DNA from: Paenibacillus dokdonensis
Lineage (GTDB): Bacteria > Bacillota > Bacilli > Paenibacillales > Paenibacillaceae
Direction of reading: 5' to 3'
DNA: 64,000 nucleotides
Assembly (NCBI RefSeq): GCF_004916975.1
Contig: NZ_STGQ01000003.1
Location: 452,501 to 516,500, forward strand
Position 1 is the stretch's first letter. Every line of letters begins with the position of its first letter. A program made the translations under genes and the position numbers. The notes under the pieces are model-generated. The model saw only the letters and a program-made list of their open reading frames with translations, was not told the origin of the DNA and did no database searches. Below, one piece after another: positions 25,330 to 33,644 of the stretch.

Positions 25330-26514
25330 TCATTCTGTTCGGGGCGCCTCTCCTTTTTGTTGGTTACGGTAATGGCTTGGCGTCTGACCCGTACAACGTT
25401 TGAACCATTTACTGAAATATTTGCTGTCTCCAAGTCCTGTGCGTTCGGCAATCTCCTGCATCGTCAGTGTCGTATCCCGCAGCAGACCAGATGCCAGGCG
25501 CAGCTTCCGCTTATATTGGAAGGCAATAAAGCTGTCCCCGACTGCCTTCTTGAACAAAATGGAGAAGTGGCTGCGGCTGAGACCGACCTCCTCTGCAAGC
25601 TCGCTCGCCGACCAGTCGGCAGAAGGATTCGAATGCAGCAGATTTACAGCCTTCCAGATCGGCTCCGGCCAATCTTCGCCTGATACTCCATAGATTCGCT
25701 CCAGCTCCGCCTCTTTATGCAGAGACTGAAAGGCCTCCTTCAGATCGTCACTGTGCAGCAAAGAACCTCTGCGGCTCCACTGCAGCTTGCCGCATCTGCT
25801 CTTGCTCTCAACCAGAAGGCTGTCCGCAGCTCCCCGAAGGGAATCAGGGACGACCCAGTAGCAGTATTCCTCCCCGTAAGGAATCAGCATTCCTTCACAC
25901 ATGCTGCGGTCGTCATGACCTGCATCCTGCAGTAGTCCGTTCCAAGAAGACCCGCATTCCGCCGTTCGGATCAAATAAATATACAGCGGCTGTCCATCAA
26001 AATGCCACTGGCCTTCATGCAGCGTGGCCAGCTCGGCCGGGAATTTATCACTGTGTCCGTTCAGCCAGGCAAAGAGCAGCGTCTTCAGGCGTTCGCCATC
26101 CTGTGGAGCCCTGGAGGATGGTGCCGATAGGTCCTGCTGGAACTGTCTCAGCATCCCCTCCAGCTCTTCATCCTCAAAAGCCGTCTTCAGAAGGTAGCCC
26201 GACGCCCCCAGGCGGATCCCCTGCTGCGCATATTCAAAATCCCGATGGCAGCTGAGCAAAATGATCTTCGTATTCTGCGCCGCCTCCTTCACTTTACGGG
26301 ACAGTTCAATACCATCCATCTCCGGCATCACAATATCCGTTATGACCACTTCAGGCCGGTACTCCAAAAAAGCCTCCCAGGCTTTCAACCCGTTGGGAGC
26401 ATCCGCCACGACTTCCATCCCAAACTGCTCCCAAGGTACGGTTGAGCGCAGCCCTTTACGTACGATGCTCTCATCATCAGCGATCAGCACCTTAATCTTC
26501 TTTGCTGTATCCAT
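25330..26514 (-). CDS. YesN-type response regulator (REC plus AraC helix-turn-helix)
   Basis: A 394-residue regulator. The receiver domain begins KVLIADDESIVRKGL and carries the phospho-acceptor Asp in VVITDIVMPEMDG near residue 60, with KTAFEDEE after the conserved lysine. The last 100 residues hold the AraC DNA-binding domain (SELAEEVGLSRSHFSILFKK and MQEIAERTGLGDSKYFSKWFKR). The start overlaps the end of the sensor kinase by 23 bases. It should activate the transporter/GH2 operon immediately downstream when the sugar is sensed. Confidence 0.94.
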   Translation of the reverse strand: MDTAKKIKVLIADDESIVRKGLRSTVPWEQFGMEVVADAPNGLKAWEAFLEYRPEVVITDIVMPEMDGIELSRKVKEAAQNTKIILLSCHRDFEYAQQGIRLGASGYLLKTAFEDEELEGMLRQFQQDLSAPSSRAPQDGERLKTLLFAWLNGHSDKFPAELATLHEGQWHFDGQPLYIYLIRTAECGSSWNGLLQDAGHDDRSMCEGMLIPYGEEYCYWVVPDSLRGAADSLLVESKSRCGKLQWSRRGSLLHSDDLKEAFQSLHKEAELERIYGVSGEDWPEPIWKAVNLLHSNPSADWSASELAEEVGLSRSHFSILFKKAVGDSFIAFQYKRKLRLASGLLRDTTLTMQEIAERTGLGDSKYFSKWFKRCTGQTPSHYRNQQKGEAPRTE

Positions 26515-28228
26515 CGGAACGCTCCTCCCTTTTGGGCCAACGAATGATTATAGTCGTGCCCTCACCCTTCGTCGAATGTACCGTAAGCCCAAACTCCGGG
26601 CCGAAATGAAGCTTAAACTTCTGGTCTGCGTTCTGCACGCCCAGTCCCCCGCGCCCGCGGCGCTTTGGTCCCGGAATGAATAAACGCTCCAGCTTTTCTG
26701 CCGATATCCCAGCACCGTTGTCCTTCAAAGTAAGCAGAAGCTCTTCCTTCTCCTCTCTGACACCAAGTTCAATGAGACCAATCCCATCGGTAAAGCCATG
26801 AAAAAATATATTTTCGAACAGCGGCTGCAACGTCATCCGTGGAATCAGATACCGCTTCAGTGCTTCCTCACAATGGAGTTCATAGCGGAAGACATCACCA
26901 TACCTGATCTCCTGAATTTTCAGGAAATGCTCGATCATGCGCAGCTCTCTGCCAAGTGTGATCAGCTCCTGCGATATATCGAGATTCCCTTCCAGTACCA
27001 TCGTCAGGTGGTACAGCATCTGGCGGATATCCTCCGCCCCTTCGAGCCGGGCTTTCCATTGAATCGAATTCAGCGTATTGAAAAGCAAATGCGGATTAAT
27101 CTGATAATGAAAAGCCTTCAGCTCGGCTTCCTTCTTCAGCCGCTCGCTTTGTTCCACTTCTTGTACCAGCGTCTGCACTCCGCTGACCATCCGGTTGAAG
27201 CTCATATCGAGGCTTCCCAGCTCATCCCGCCCTTCGATAGGCATCCGGGTATCCAGTTTGCCAAAGCTGACCTTTTGCATGGAATCCTTCAGGGAGCGGA
27301 TCCGGTCCGTAAACCGGGAGGAGAATATATAGGCAAGTCCAAAGGCCAGCAAACACGAAATAACTGCTACCACAATGGTGTTGGAACGAATAATTCCCGA
27401 CGATAAATAAAATGCTTTGGCAGGCAGCCTTGCTTCAAGAGTCCATTGACTCACAGCCAATGTCCGGTCCCAGATCATATCGCTGTCTTTCGGAGTGAAT
27501 GCCGATGCACTTTGGTATACGATTCTTCCGTCCGCCGCCTTAATCGTCAGATGGGCCTTAGTATCCTTCTCAAACAGCCTGAACATATGAAGCAGCTCCT
27601 GTGCATTTTCCTCGATCAGAATCGTGCTGCCGTCCTGCGCACCGTTTGAGTTATGGATGGGTACCGCGAGCCCCAGCACAGGCAGATTGGGATCACCTGC
27701 ACTGGTCATCGCATGGTTTTGCATATAAAAGCCAAGCCAGTAGATTCCTTGATATGAGGACGGCTTCTCCTTCCATGCAGGGATGCTTCCTAGCTTGGTG
27801 ACATCCAGATTGTTTTCACCATAATAATAACCTGACGGAGTGATAATATATATTCCGGCCGTCTTGTCGGTCCGAAGTGATTTGAGAAGAGCTTCAAAGT
27901 CATTTTTCTCAATAATTTCGTTATAGCTTACAGGAGCCCGGTTCCCGAGATCCGTGCGAGCCGGATCCAGCAAATAGGAATAGATCGTCTCACTCAACTG
28001 CTTCATCCGGCTTAAGGATGAACTGGTCTGCTGCTCTAACTGCGCTACGGCATTCTCACCGTATTTCCCAAACTGCGAATTGATAATTCTGGCAGACTGG
28101 TAATACGATACCGCACCTAGTGAGAGCAGAGGAATGAGGGTTACGATGAGAAAACAAAATAACAGCTTGGTTCGGATGCTTCGATAGGATCCGGACCAGA
28201 TGCGGCGGTATAGCCAGTGGATATTCAT
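26492..28228 (-). CDS. YesM-type sensor histidine kinase
   Basis: A 578-residue membrane kinase. One membrane helix near residues 22-44 and another near 275-297 bracket an extracellular sensor region with Cache-like features (IYIITPSGYYYGENN). A HAMP domain follows (SSRFTDRIRSLKDSMQKV). The His-kinase block is YQINPHLLFNTLNS, with His as acceptor, and the ATPase domain has DNGAGIS and RGRGGLGVQN. It is co-transcribed with the response regulator and heads the beta-galactosidase locus. A perfect cre consensus lies 84 bp before its start. Confidence 0.94.
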   Translation of the reverse strand: MNIHWLYRRIWSGSYRSIRTKLLFCFLIVTLIPLLSLGAVSYYQSARIINSQFGKYGENAVAQLEQQTSSSLSRMKQLSETIYSYLLDPARTDLGNRAPVSYNEIIEKNDFEALLKSLRTDKTAGIYIITPSGYYYGENNLDVTKLGSIPAWKEKPSSYQGIYWLGFYMQNHAMTSAGDPNLPVLGLAVPIHNSNGAQDGSTILIEENAQELLHMFRLFEKDTKAHLTIKAADGRIVYQSASAFTPKDSDMIWDRTLAVSQWTLEARLPAKAFYLSSGIIRSNTIVVAVISCLLAFGLAYIFSSRFTDRIRSLKDSMQKVSFGKLDTRMPIEGRDELGSLDMSFNRMVSGVQTLVQEVEQSERLKKEAELKAFHYQINPHLLFNTLNSIQWKARLEGAEDIRQMLYHLTMVLEGNLDISQELITLGRELRMIEHFLKIQEIRYGDVFRYELHCEEALKRYLIPRMTLQPLFENIFFHGFTDGIGLIELGVREEKEELLLTLKDNGAGISAEKLERLFIPGPKRRGRGGLGVQNADQKFKLHFGPEFGLTVHSTKGEGTTIIIRWPKREERSDGYSKED

Positions 28229-28311
28229 ACACAGTTTCTCCCCTCACCAGCAGTACGTATATCTGCATTCTAGCATGGACAGACATCCAATAGATAAAAC
28301 CCTCCATCTTA

Positions 28312-28325
28312 TGATACCGCTTTCA
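28312..28325. promoter_or_regulatory. Perfect cre (CcpA-binding) consensus
   Basis: TGATACCGCTTTCA matches all 14 positions of TGWNANCGNTNWCA. It lies upstream of the sensor kinase gene, placing the beta-galactosidase locus under probable carbon catabolite control. Confidence 0.65.
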
Positions 28326-28390
28326 ATTCATTCGCTGCGAATAACCTTTATCTATCGTTATCGGATCATCGATCAAACGGGAAAAGCACC

Positions 28391-28421
28391 TCCCCTAAAA
28401 GCTGTTAAAAACAGCCGGGGA
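28391..28421 (-). terminator. Candidate terminator of the glycoside hydrolase gene
   Basis: An inner stem GCTGTT / AACAGC with a short A/T loop is extended, after a bulge, by CCCC / GGGG. It lies within 50 bp of the stop codon of the glycoside hydrolase gene. The T tract is weak, hence low confidence. Confidence 0.4.
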
Positions 28422-28436
28422 AGTGCGGATTAATGC

Positions 28437-30143
28437 TTAGCTTGTATACTCATGACCCAAAATCAGAAATACGCTTGAGGTCCACGTAAATGCCCTGTCA
28501 CGCAAACCTTCGCCAGTTACAGCATCAAAATTCTCCGCCATACCGCTGCGGTTCAGCATGCTGCAAAAGCGCTTTGATACCTCCTGTGCCAGCTCCACAT
28601 CGCCGGCTGCGGCAGCTCCCTCTACGAGCAGCATGGTTGACGGCGCCCAAATCGGACCACGCCAGTATCCATCCGGTAAATAGTATGGACTGCTCACGCT
28701 TTCAGTCGCCCAGCCGTTTTCCGTCAGGAAACGGTTGTCTTCACGCAGTCCTTTAAGGAGAGCCATGCGGATATGTTCAGGAAGACGCTTGCCTAGCAAA
28801 ATCGGCACAAACAGCAGCAGGCTATCTCCTTCTGATGGCTCATGCGTGCCCGAGCGGCAGGAAATGAATTTTTCATCCTTCCAGAAATGGCTGATCATCT
28901 TATCCAGCGTATCTTCCGCGAGGCGTCTCCATGCCGAGGATTCCTCCGCAAGCCCCAGCAGACCGGCAATTTCAGCGAGAAGCTCAGTCTGAATGACGAG
29001 AAAAGCGGCCAAATCAGGGCTTTCTACTGGAATCCCGTTATTAAACGCCGTGCTGTTATCCCAGCCGGAATCGTTACCATGATTATATTGGGGGATACCG
29101 TCGCCGTCCCCGTCGCGGTACCGGAACCACCAGCGTGTCCACTTGGACAGCGGGCCGTATATTTCACGCAGCTGGGCCTCCCGGATATAATCGGTCCGCT
29201 GCATCATCCAGGCCAGCGTCCACCCGTGAATTGGCGGTTTGTTGCAGTTCCACAGTTCATATTTATCATTCACGAAGTCTGGTATCAAGCCGCTCTCGTC
29301 CTGGCGGTCAAAAAGGATCATGAACTGGTCCCAGGCCAGCTTGGGATCATGGCGCACCAGGGCCATCGCATTGAAGCAGTGATCCCAGCTCCATATATTC
29401 GTCATCCAGTTCTTCGACATATACATAGCTGGACGGGTCAGACAGCCTTCCGCAGGAACCAGGCAGGACCAGGTGATGTAAGCAGCCAATTCCCGCCCCT
29501 CCTGCCAACGCTCTGGTATGGAGAGGCTGCGATCCAGCCACTGGGTAAAATCGGCTCTCGTTGTCTTCACGGCATCATCAAAGGGCTCCCATGCATCTCT
29601 TGGCTCCCAAACCGTGCGAAATTCCTCAACCGCAAATTCCGCCATATTCGTATCTGTCTCTGCTGTAAACTCAGCCACCACGCGCGAGCTCTTAATTTTG
29701 TCCCAAGGGACTTCCATCTTCATACCACCGACGAGGCGGGTTAGCATGAACCTGCATTCATGGGTGAAGCTGTTCATTTCCCAGCTATCGCTGTTCACTT
29801 CATATGCATAATCATATGCTGCCGGCATAAAGGTAAGCCGGATACCGCAGCCCTTCGCACGGAAGCGGACGGTACGGCTGTCCGAAATGCAGATTTCCGC
29901 GTAGATTGCTGAAGCAGGCGAATTCAACCTAACAGCTTCCGGAGATGCATCCGGTGTGAATGGAAGCGGCCGGCCCAGCTGATCCAGCAGTTCAATACGG
30001 AATGCTTCGCCAAACTTGTCATCCCCTCCCCGCACAGTTCGCAGATAGAGGCCTTGCTGTCTATTCTTCCCTTCAGGCAGCAGCGATACCGCGAGGAACG
30101 ACTCCCTGCGGCTGAAGGGTACAATGCTCAGATCAAATTTCAT
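28437..30143 (-). CDS. Glycoside hydrolase of the (alpha/alpha)6 trehalase/GH63-like superfamily
   Basis: A 568-residue protein whose C-terminal two thirds match the MGH1/GH63-like (alpha/alpha)6 barrel: MYMSKNWMTNIWSWDHCFNAMAL, GWDNSTAFNNGIPVE, GYWRGPIWAPSTMLLVEG and AENFDAVTGEGLRDRAFTWTSS. In this fold the catalytic acids lie in the WDHCFN region and in the final DAVTGEG segment. The N-terminal ~200 residues look like a beta-sandwich. No signal peptide, so it acts on an imported oligosaccharide, probably alpha-linked. The ATG is preceded by AAGGAG. It stands between the YesM/YesN locus and the oxygenase gene; substrate unknown. Confidence 0.8.
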   Translation of the reverse strand: MKFDLSIVPFSRRESFLAVSLLPEGKNRQQGLYLRTVRGGDDKFGEAFRIELLDQLGRPLPFTPDASPEAVRLNSPASAIYAEICISDSRTVRFRAKGCGIRLTFMPAAYDYAYEVNSDSWEMNSFTHECRFMLTRLVGGMKMEVPWDKIKSSRVVAEFTAETDTNMAEFAVEEFRTVWEPRDAWEPFDDAVKTTRADFTQWLDRSLSIPERWQEGRELAAYITWSCLVPAEGCLTRPAMYMSKNWMTNIWSWDHCFNAMALVRHDPKLAWDQFMILFDRQDESGLIPDFVNDKYELWNCNKPPIHGWTLAWMMQRTDYIREAQLREIYGPLSKWTRWWFRYRDGDGDGIPQYNHGNDSGWDNSTAFNNGIPVESPDLAAFLVIQTELLAEIAGLLGLAEESSAWRRLAEDTLDKMISHFWKDEKFISCRSGTHEPSEGDSLLLFVPILLGKRLPEHIRMALLKGLREDNRFLTENGWATESVSSPYYLPDGYWRGPIWAPSTMLLVEGAAAAGDVELAQEVSKRFCSMLNRSGMAENFDAVTGEGLRDRAFTWTSSVFLILGHEYTS

Positions 30144-30325
30144 GGCTGTTCTCCTTCACCAAGAGGAATAATACGCTTTCATTTTACCTCTTTCGTTTAG
30201 AGATCAGGAACGGTCAGATGTTTTCGAAGCAGAGGGAAATTTGTTGGGAATGCATGCCCAGCTAAGACGATGGTGTAATTTTGTTAGCGAAAAGGGGGTG
30301 TGAATGTTAGATAATGTACTTTGTT

Positions 30326-31222
30326 TCATACGCCCCATTCCTTCCTTGCATCCGCAACCGACTTTTGCGGAGTTTTCCCCCATGCATAATGTCCTTTCGG
30401 CTTGCGCCCGATCCATCTTTCGTCGACCGGCTCCGAAGCGAGCTGATAACGGGTATCCGAGCTTATTCTATATCGATGGGTCGTATTATTTAGAGAGGCA
30501 TGCATCATGTACATTCCAAAAATAATTACATCTCCGGCTTCAAAAGATGTTGTCGCCCATCTTCCCCCGAAGGTCTCAACGATTTCGACCGGGTCTTCGG
30601 AAAACCAGCCTGTCGCCACATTGTCCCGATCGACATCCATTTCCCCGTACGTCTGCTTAATTCTGTTATAATGCTGCGATCCGAGACATATGGCCAGCGT
30701 CCCTAATTCCAGCGGTATATCTCCAAACGGAGTCCACATCGTATAGACATCCTTCGTTCCCCTCCCCATGTAGACGACATCATAATGGGCACCTGTATTT
30801 CCGCCATGAGCAACGGCCCGCGGCCATTTGTAATCATAAGTCATTGATTCACCGCCGAGTAAACGATCAAAGAAGCTCATCACGGAAGGATTGTTGACGA
30901 CCTCTAAAAAGTCTGGAAAGTCATCTTGCAGCTCTTCTGCGCTTCCGCCCCACATCGCACCTTTATTTTCTTCAGCCAGAACCCCATCTTCTAAGGGAGC
31001 TTCTTGATCAAGAAGGCCCATGGCATGCAGCTTATGCAAAAATTCCATTCTCGCAGACAGCACCCTTTCACGGTTATGAAATCCCCGAATGAACAGATAG
31101 CCATCTTCTTTTAGGCGAACTCGAAGTGCCTCCGTGTCCTCCAAAATATCATTGCTGCTCCTGAGCTCCGTCAAATATTTGCCTCCCATCTCAAGTGCTC
31201 TTTCTTCGATGGTCACCTTCAT
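30326..31222 (-). CDS. Phytanoyl-CoA dioxygenase-like (PhyH) oxygenase
   Basis: A 298-residue Fe(II)/2-oxoglutarate-dependent oxygenase of the PhyH family. The metal site is His and Asp of GAHYDVVYMG and the distal His of MMHASLNNTTHRYR, whose final Arg would bind 2-oxoglutarate. RGFHNRERV near the N-terminus is typical of bacterial PhyH proteins. AAGGGAG precedes the ATG. It lies 124 bp downstream of an AraC gene on the same strand, a common pairing in Paenibacillus. Such enzymes hydroxylate small metabolites; the substrate here is unknown. Confidence 0.9.
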   Translation of the reverse strand: MKVTIEERALEMGGKYLTELRSSNDILEDTEALRVRLKEDGYLFIRGFHNRERVLSARMEFLHKLHAMGLLDQEAPLEDGVLAEENKGAMWGGSAEELQDDFPDFLEVVNNPSVMSFFDRLLGGESMTYDYKWPRAVAHGGNTGAHYDVVYMGRGTKDVYTMWTPFGDIPLELGTLAICLGSQHYNRIKQTYGEMDVDRDNVATGWFSEDPVEIVETFGGRWATTSFEAGDVIIFGMYMMHASLNNTTHRYRISSDTRYQLASEPVDERWIGRKPKGHYAWGKTPQKSVADARKEWGV

Positions 31223-31345
31223 GCTGATTTCTCCCTTCTTTACGTCCGGCTACCTGCCAGCCGTATATTGGATTCCTTATCAGCATAGGGGATTTCAATG
31301 ATGAAATCGTTAGCCAAAACCGGATCATATTTACGCAAAACCCGC

Positions 31346-32128
31346 TTAGCTATGATAAAGCCGCTGCCGGGTTCTCCATTCGGTAGGAGGATACCCCTCC
31401 ATTTTTTTGAACCAGAGCGAGAAAGAATGAAGACCGGAAAAACCAATCATTTGAGCAATGGATTGCATATCCCGATCTGTAGAGCTTAACTGCCATTTAG
31501 CTTCAGCGAGCCGGCACATTTGCTGATAATGCTTGGGTGTCATCCCGTAAACTTTATTGAAACTTTTGCGGAAGCCCTCCTCCGAAAGACCACATATTTC
31601 GGCCAATGCTGTGATTTGAATAGAATTCTGCATATGTTCGCGGATATAGTCACCAGCGTGGGTAATGGAGAGTGCCTGCTGTTCAGCATGGGAGTGTTCA
31701 TTTAGAAACAGCAATAATATCTCAATCCATGCCAAGTAATTTCTTTCCGGTTCTTTTAGCATGGAGGAACGGATTCGAAGCCATTCGCGGAACAGACGTT
31801 CATAATGATCCTGATCCAGGCGCGATAATGCGATGATCCGGGGAAGACCATTCATAACCAGTCTATTGAATAATTCCCGAGTTTTAAGAGGGAGACCATT
31901 GATTAGCAGTACGCCAAACCGAATAGGTGTAATCGCATGAAATGAATGCGGAAGATCTGGAGGAATCAGAACGACATGCCCCGCTTCCACCATTCTTTCT
32001 TTATCTGCTCCTCGGAAACGGCCGCTTCCTTCCAAAACTACGGAGATTTCCATATCCTGATGGCTCCAAAGACGTTCATCTTCCCAATCCTTGTCGTGGG
32101 TGCCTATAAAGCTCCTGATTTCAAGCAA
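31346..32128 (-). CDS. AraC-family transcriptional regulator with cupin domain
   Basis: A 260-residue AraC protein. The N-terminal cupin has HQDMEISVVLEGSGRF and VVLIPPDLPHSFH, with histidines in the pocket. The C-terminal two-unit DNA-binding domain reads ITALAEICGLSEEGFRKSFNK and MQSIAQMIGFSGLHSFSLWFKK. The start is a TTG with AGGTGAG eight bases before it. It probably regulates the PhyH oxygenase gene just downstream on the same strand, and perhaps the glycoside hydrolase after it. Confidence 0.9.
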   Translation of the reverse strand: MLEIRSFIGTHDKDWEDERLWSHQDMEISVVLEGSGRFRGADKERMVEAGHVVLIPPDLPHSFHAITPIRFGVLLINGLPLKTRELFNRLVMNGLPRIIALSRLDQDHYERLFREWLRIRSSMLKEPERNYLAWIEILLLFLNEHSHAEQQALSITHAGDYIREHMQNSIQITALAEICGLSEEGFRKSFNKVYGMTPKHYQQMCRLAEAKWQLSSTDRDMQSIAQMIGFSGLHSFSLWFKKMEGYPPTEWRTRQRLYHS

Positions 32129-32233
32129 GATTCATCTCACCTCACACACTTCGTATAATGAATTTCACTATACAATCGATAAATACTTCGATCAAGCCCA
32201 CAATGAAAAGATGGAAGCCATCCACCGTATAAT

Positions 32234-32296
32234 AAAAAAACACCCCGTAGAAAGTATCAGATAACCACGAGGGCTGATCCAATATCTACAGGGTGT
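32234..32296 (-). terminator. Rho-independent terminator of the SEC-C protein gene
   Basis: ACACCCCGTAGA pairs with TCTACAGGGTGT with one mismatch around a 32-base loop. On the minus strand the stem is followed by seven T. It lies just beyond the SEC-C stop codon. Confidence 0.8.
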
Positions 32297-32319
32297 GTGC
32301 GATCCACGGAAGGGGATTC

Positions 32320-33489
32320 TTATTTGCCGTGACATTTCTTATATTTCAAGCCGCTTCCGCATGGGCAAGGTTCGTTTCTTCCGACCTTTGCAATAACGTT
32401 TTCGTTATCTTCCACGAGTCTCACAAGACCTTTTTTCGGATCCTTTCCTTCTTCCATGGCGTTCATCTCAACCAGCGTGTGTCCACCATTGGACCACATT
32501 CTTGTGTTGTTGTACACCTCTGCAAGCAAGGAAATGACGCGCTGTGCATGTACCGGGGTTTTGAAGGAAATCTTGCGGTTTTCAAATTCATTGATCAAAT
32601 CCTGCATCGAGGATTTATTCGTGCAGGCCAACTGCACATCATCGATCAGATACTCAACAAGTTCCTTATCCTTGCACATGTTATTAATCACAAAAGCCTG
32701 CAGCTCGGCAAGCTGCGGTGTCATTTCGAAGTAGCTTTGATCCGCATAACGGAGAAGCTCCTCTTTTTCCGGAACGTAAAATGCTTTGCTGTCCAGGTCT
32801 TCCGTCAGCTCTGCCAGCTTGCTTTCGTCCGCGCCGTTCGCTACCAAACCGTTGTAAAGAATACCATCTTGAAGAAGGATATCCTGACCGCGCTCGATCA
32901 TTTCACCTGCATATTTCGCAAGCTCTTCTTCCGTCATAACTTCGCTATGCTGCGAATTCAATATGTGAACAAGCTTGTCCAGCTTGATGACCCCGTATAA
33001 ATGAGCGGCAGCGGCGATATATTCATAGGCCTCCTGCTTGGAGCCATGCTCCTGTTTCAGCTCAGACAGATCGATTTGAGATGCAGCCGATTTTATTTCT
33101 TCCGGCATCAGGACGTACAGCTTGCCCTCGTTAAAAAAGCTGAATACCAGTCCGCGTTCCATAAAATAAGAATATTGTCCAAACGGCAGTGCATTCTCCT
33201 GGATGGATGGCTCTTTAATAAGCGTTTCCAGAAGAGCCCATTCGTCCGCATCCGTTACAAGAACAATGGATTGCAACTGTTCGGGGTCGGTCAAATATGC
33301 TGAAAGAGCATCCGCAAGCTCTTCCTTCTTCATCTTGGAGCGTCCGGAAATTTGATTGACGGAGGCAAGCGAAGAAAGTCTTGATTTGGTCAAGCTTTGC
33401 AGAATTTCCGGCAAACGGGTCATCACGTCTCCAATGATGGCGTGCTGTATATTACGTTCTTCCATTTGTAACCTAGGGTCTTCCAACAT
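32320..33489 (-). CDS. SEC-C zinc-motif protein of unknown function
   Basis: A 389-residue cytoplasmic protein. The last 21 residues form a SEC-C motif, GRNEPCPCGSGLKYKKCHGK, with three Cys and one His for zinc binding, as at the C-terminus of SecA. The rest is helical; the N-terminal SGRSKMKKEELADAL region resembles a small SAP/Rho-N-like fold. AGAGGTG precedes the ATG. It forms a single-gene unit with its own terminator. Function unknown; SEC-C domains often mediate contacts with ribosomes, SecB or nucleic acids. Confidence 0.8.
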   Translation of the reverse strand: MLEDPRLQMEERNIQHAIIGDVMTRLPEILQSLTKSRLSSLASVNQISGRSKMKKEELADALSAYLTDPEQLQSIVLVTDADEWALLETLIKEPSIQENALPFGQYSYFMERGLVFSFFNEGKLYVLMPEEIKSAASQIDLSELKQEHGSKQEAYEYIAAAAHLYGVIKLDKLVHILNSQHSEVMTEEELAKYAGEMIERGQDILLQDGILYNGLVANGADESKLAELTEDLDSKAFYVPEKEELLRYADQSYFEMTPQLAELQAFVINNMCKDKELVEYLIDDVQLACTNKSSMQDLINEFENRKISFKTPVHAQRVISLLAEVYNNTRMWSNGGHTLVEMNAMEEGKDPKKGLVRLVEDNENVIAKVGRNEPCPCGSGLKYKKCHGK

Positions 33490-33596
33490 TTACACCTCTT
33501 CCAGATTGATAAGCATGCGCAGCGCACGAAAATGGCCGCACCTTTATCCATTATACACTATTAGGGCAAATTCATCTCTTGCTTAAGTAGAATAAG

Positions 33597-33619
33597 ACCC
33601 GGCCTCCGGAAGGCCGGGT
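33597..33619 (-). terminator. Terminator of htpG
   Basis: ACCCGGCCT / AGGCCGGGT form a perfect 9-bp GC-rich stem with a 5-base loop, about 25 bp past the htpG stop codon, followed on the minus strand by a T-rich stretch. Confidence 0.75.
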
Positions 33620-33644
33620 TCATCATGCTTCAAATATAAACAGA

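Noticed and set aside
28842..29744. 300-codon plus-strand frame within the glycoside hydrolase gene
   Set aside because: Antisense shadow of a strongly conserved glycosidase; no recognisable domain.
30169..30190. cre-like TGAAAGCGTATTAT before the glycoside hydrolase gene
   Set aside because: Only 11 of 14 positions match and the right half-site is absent.
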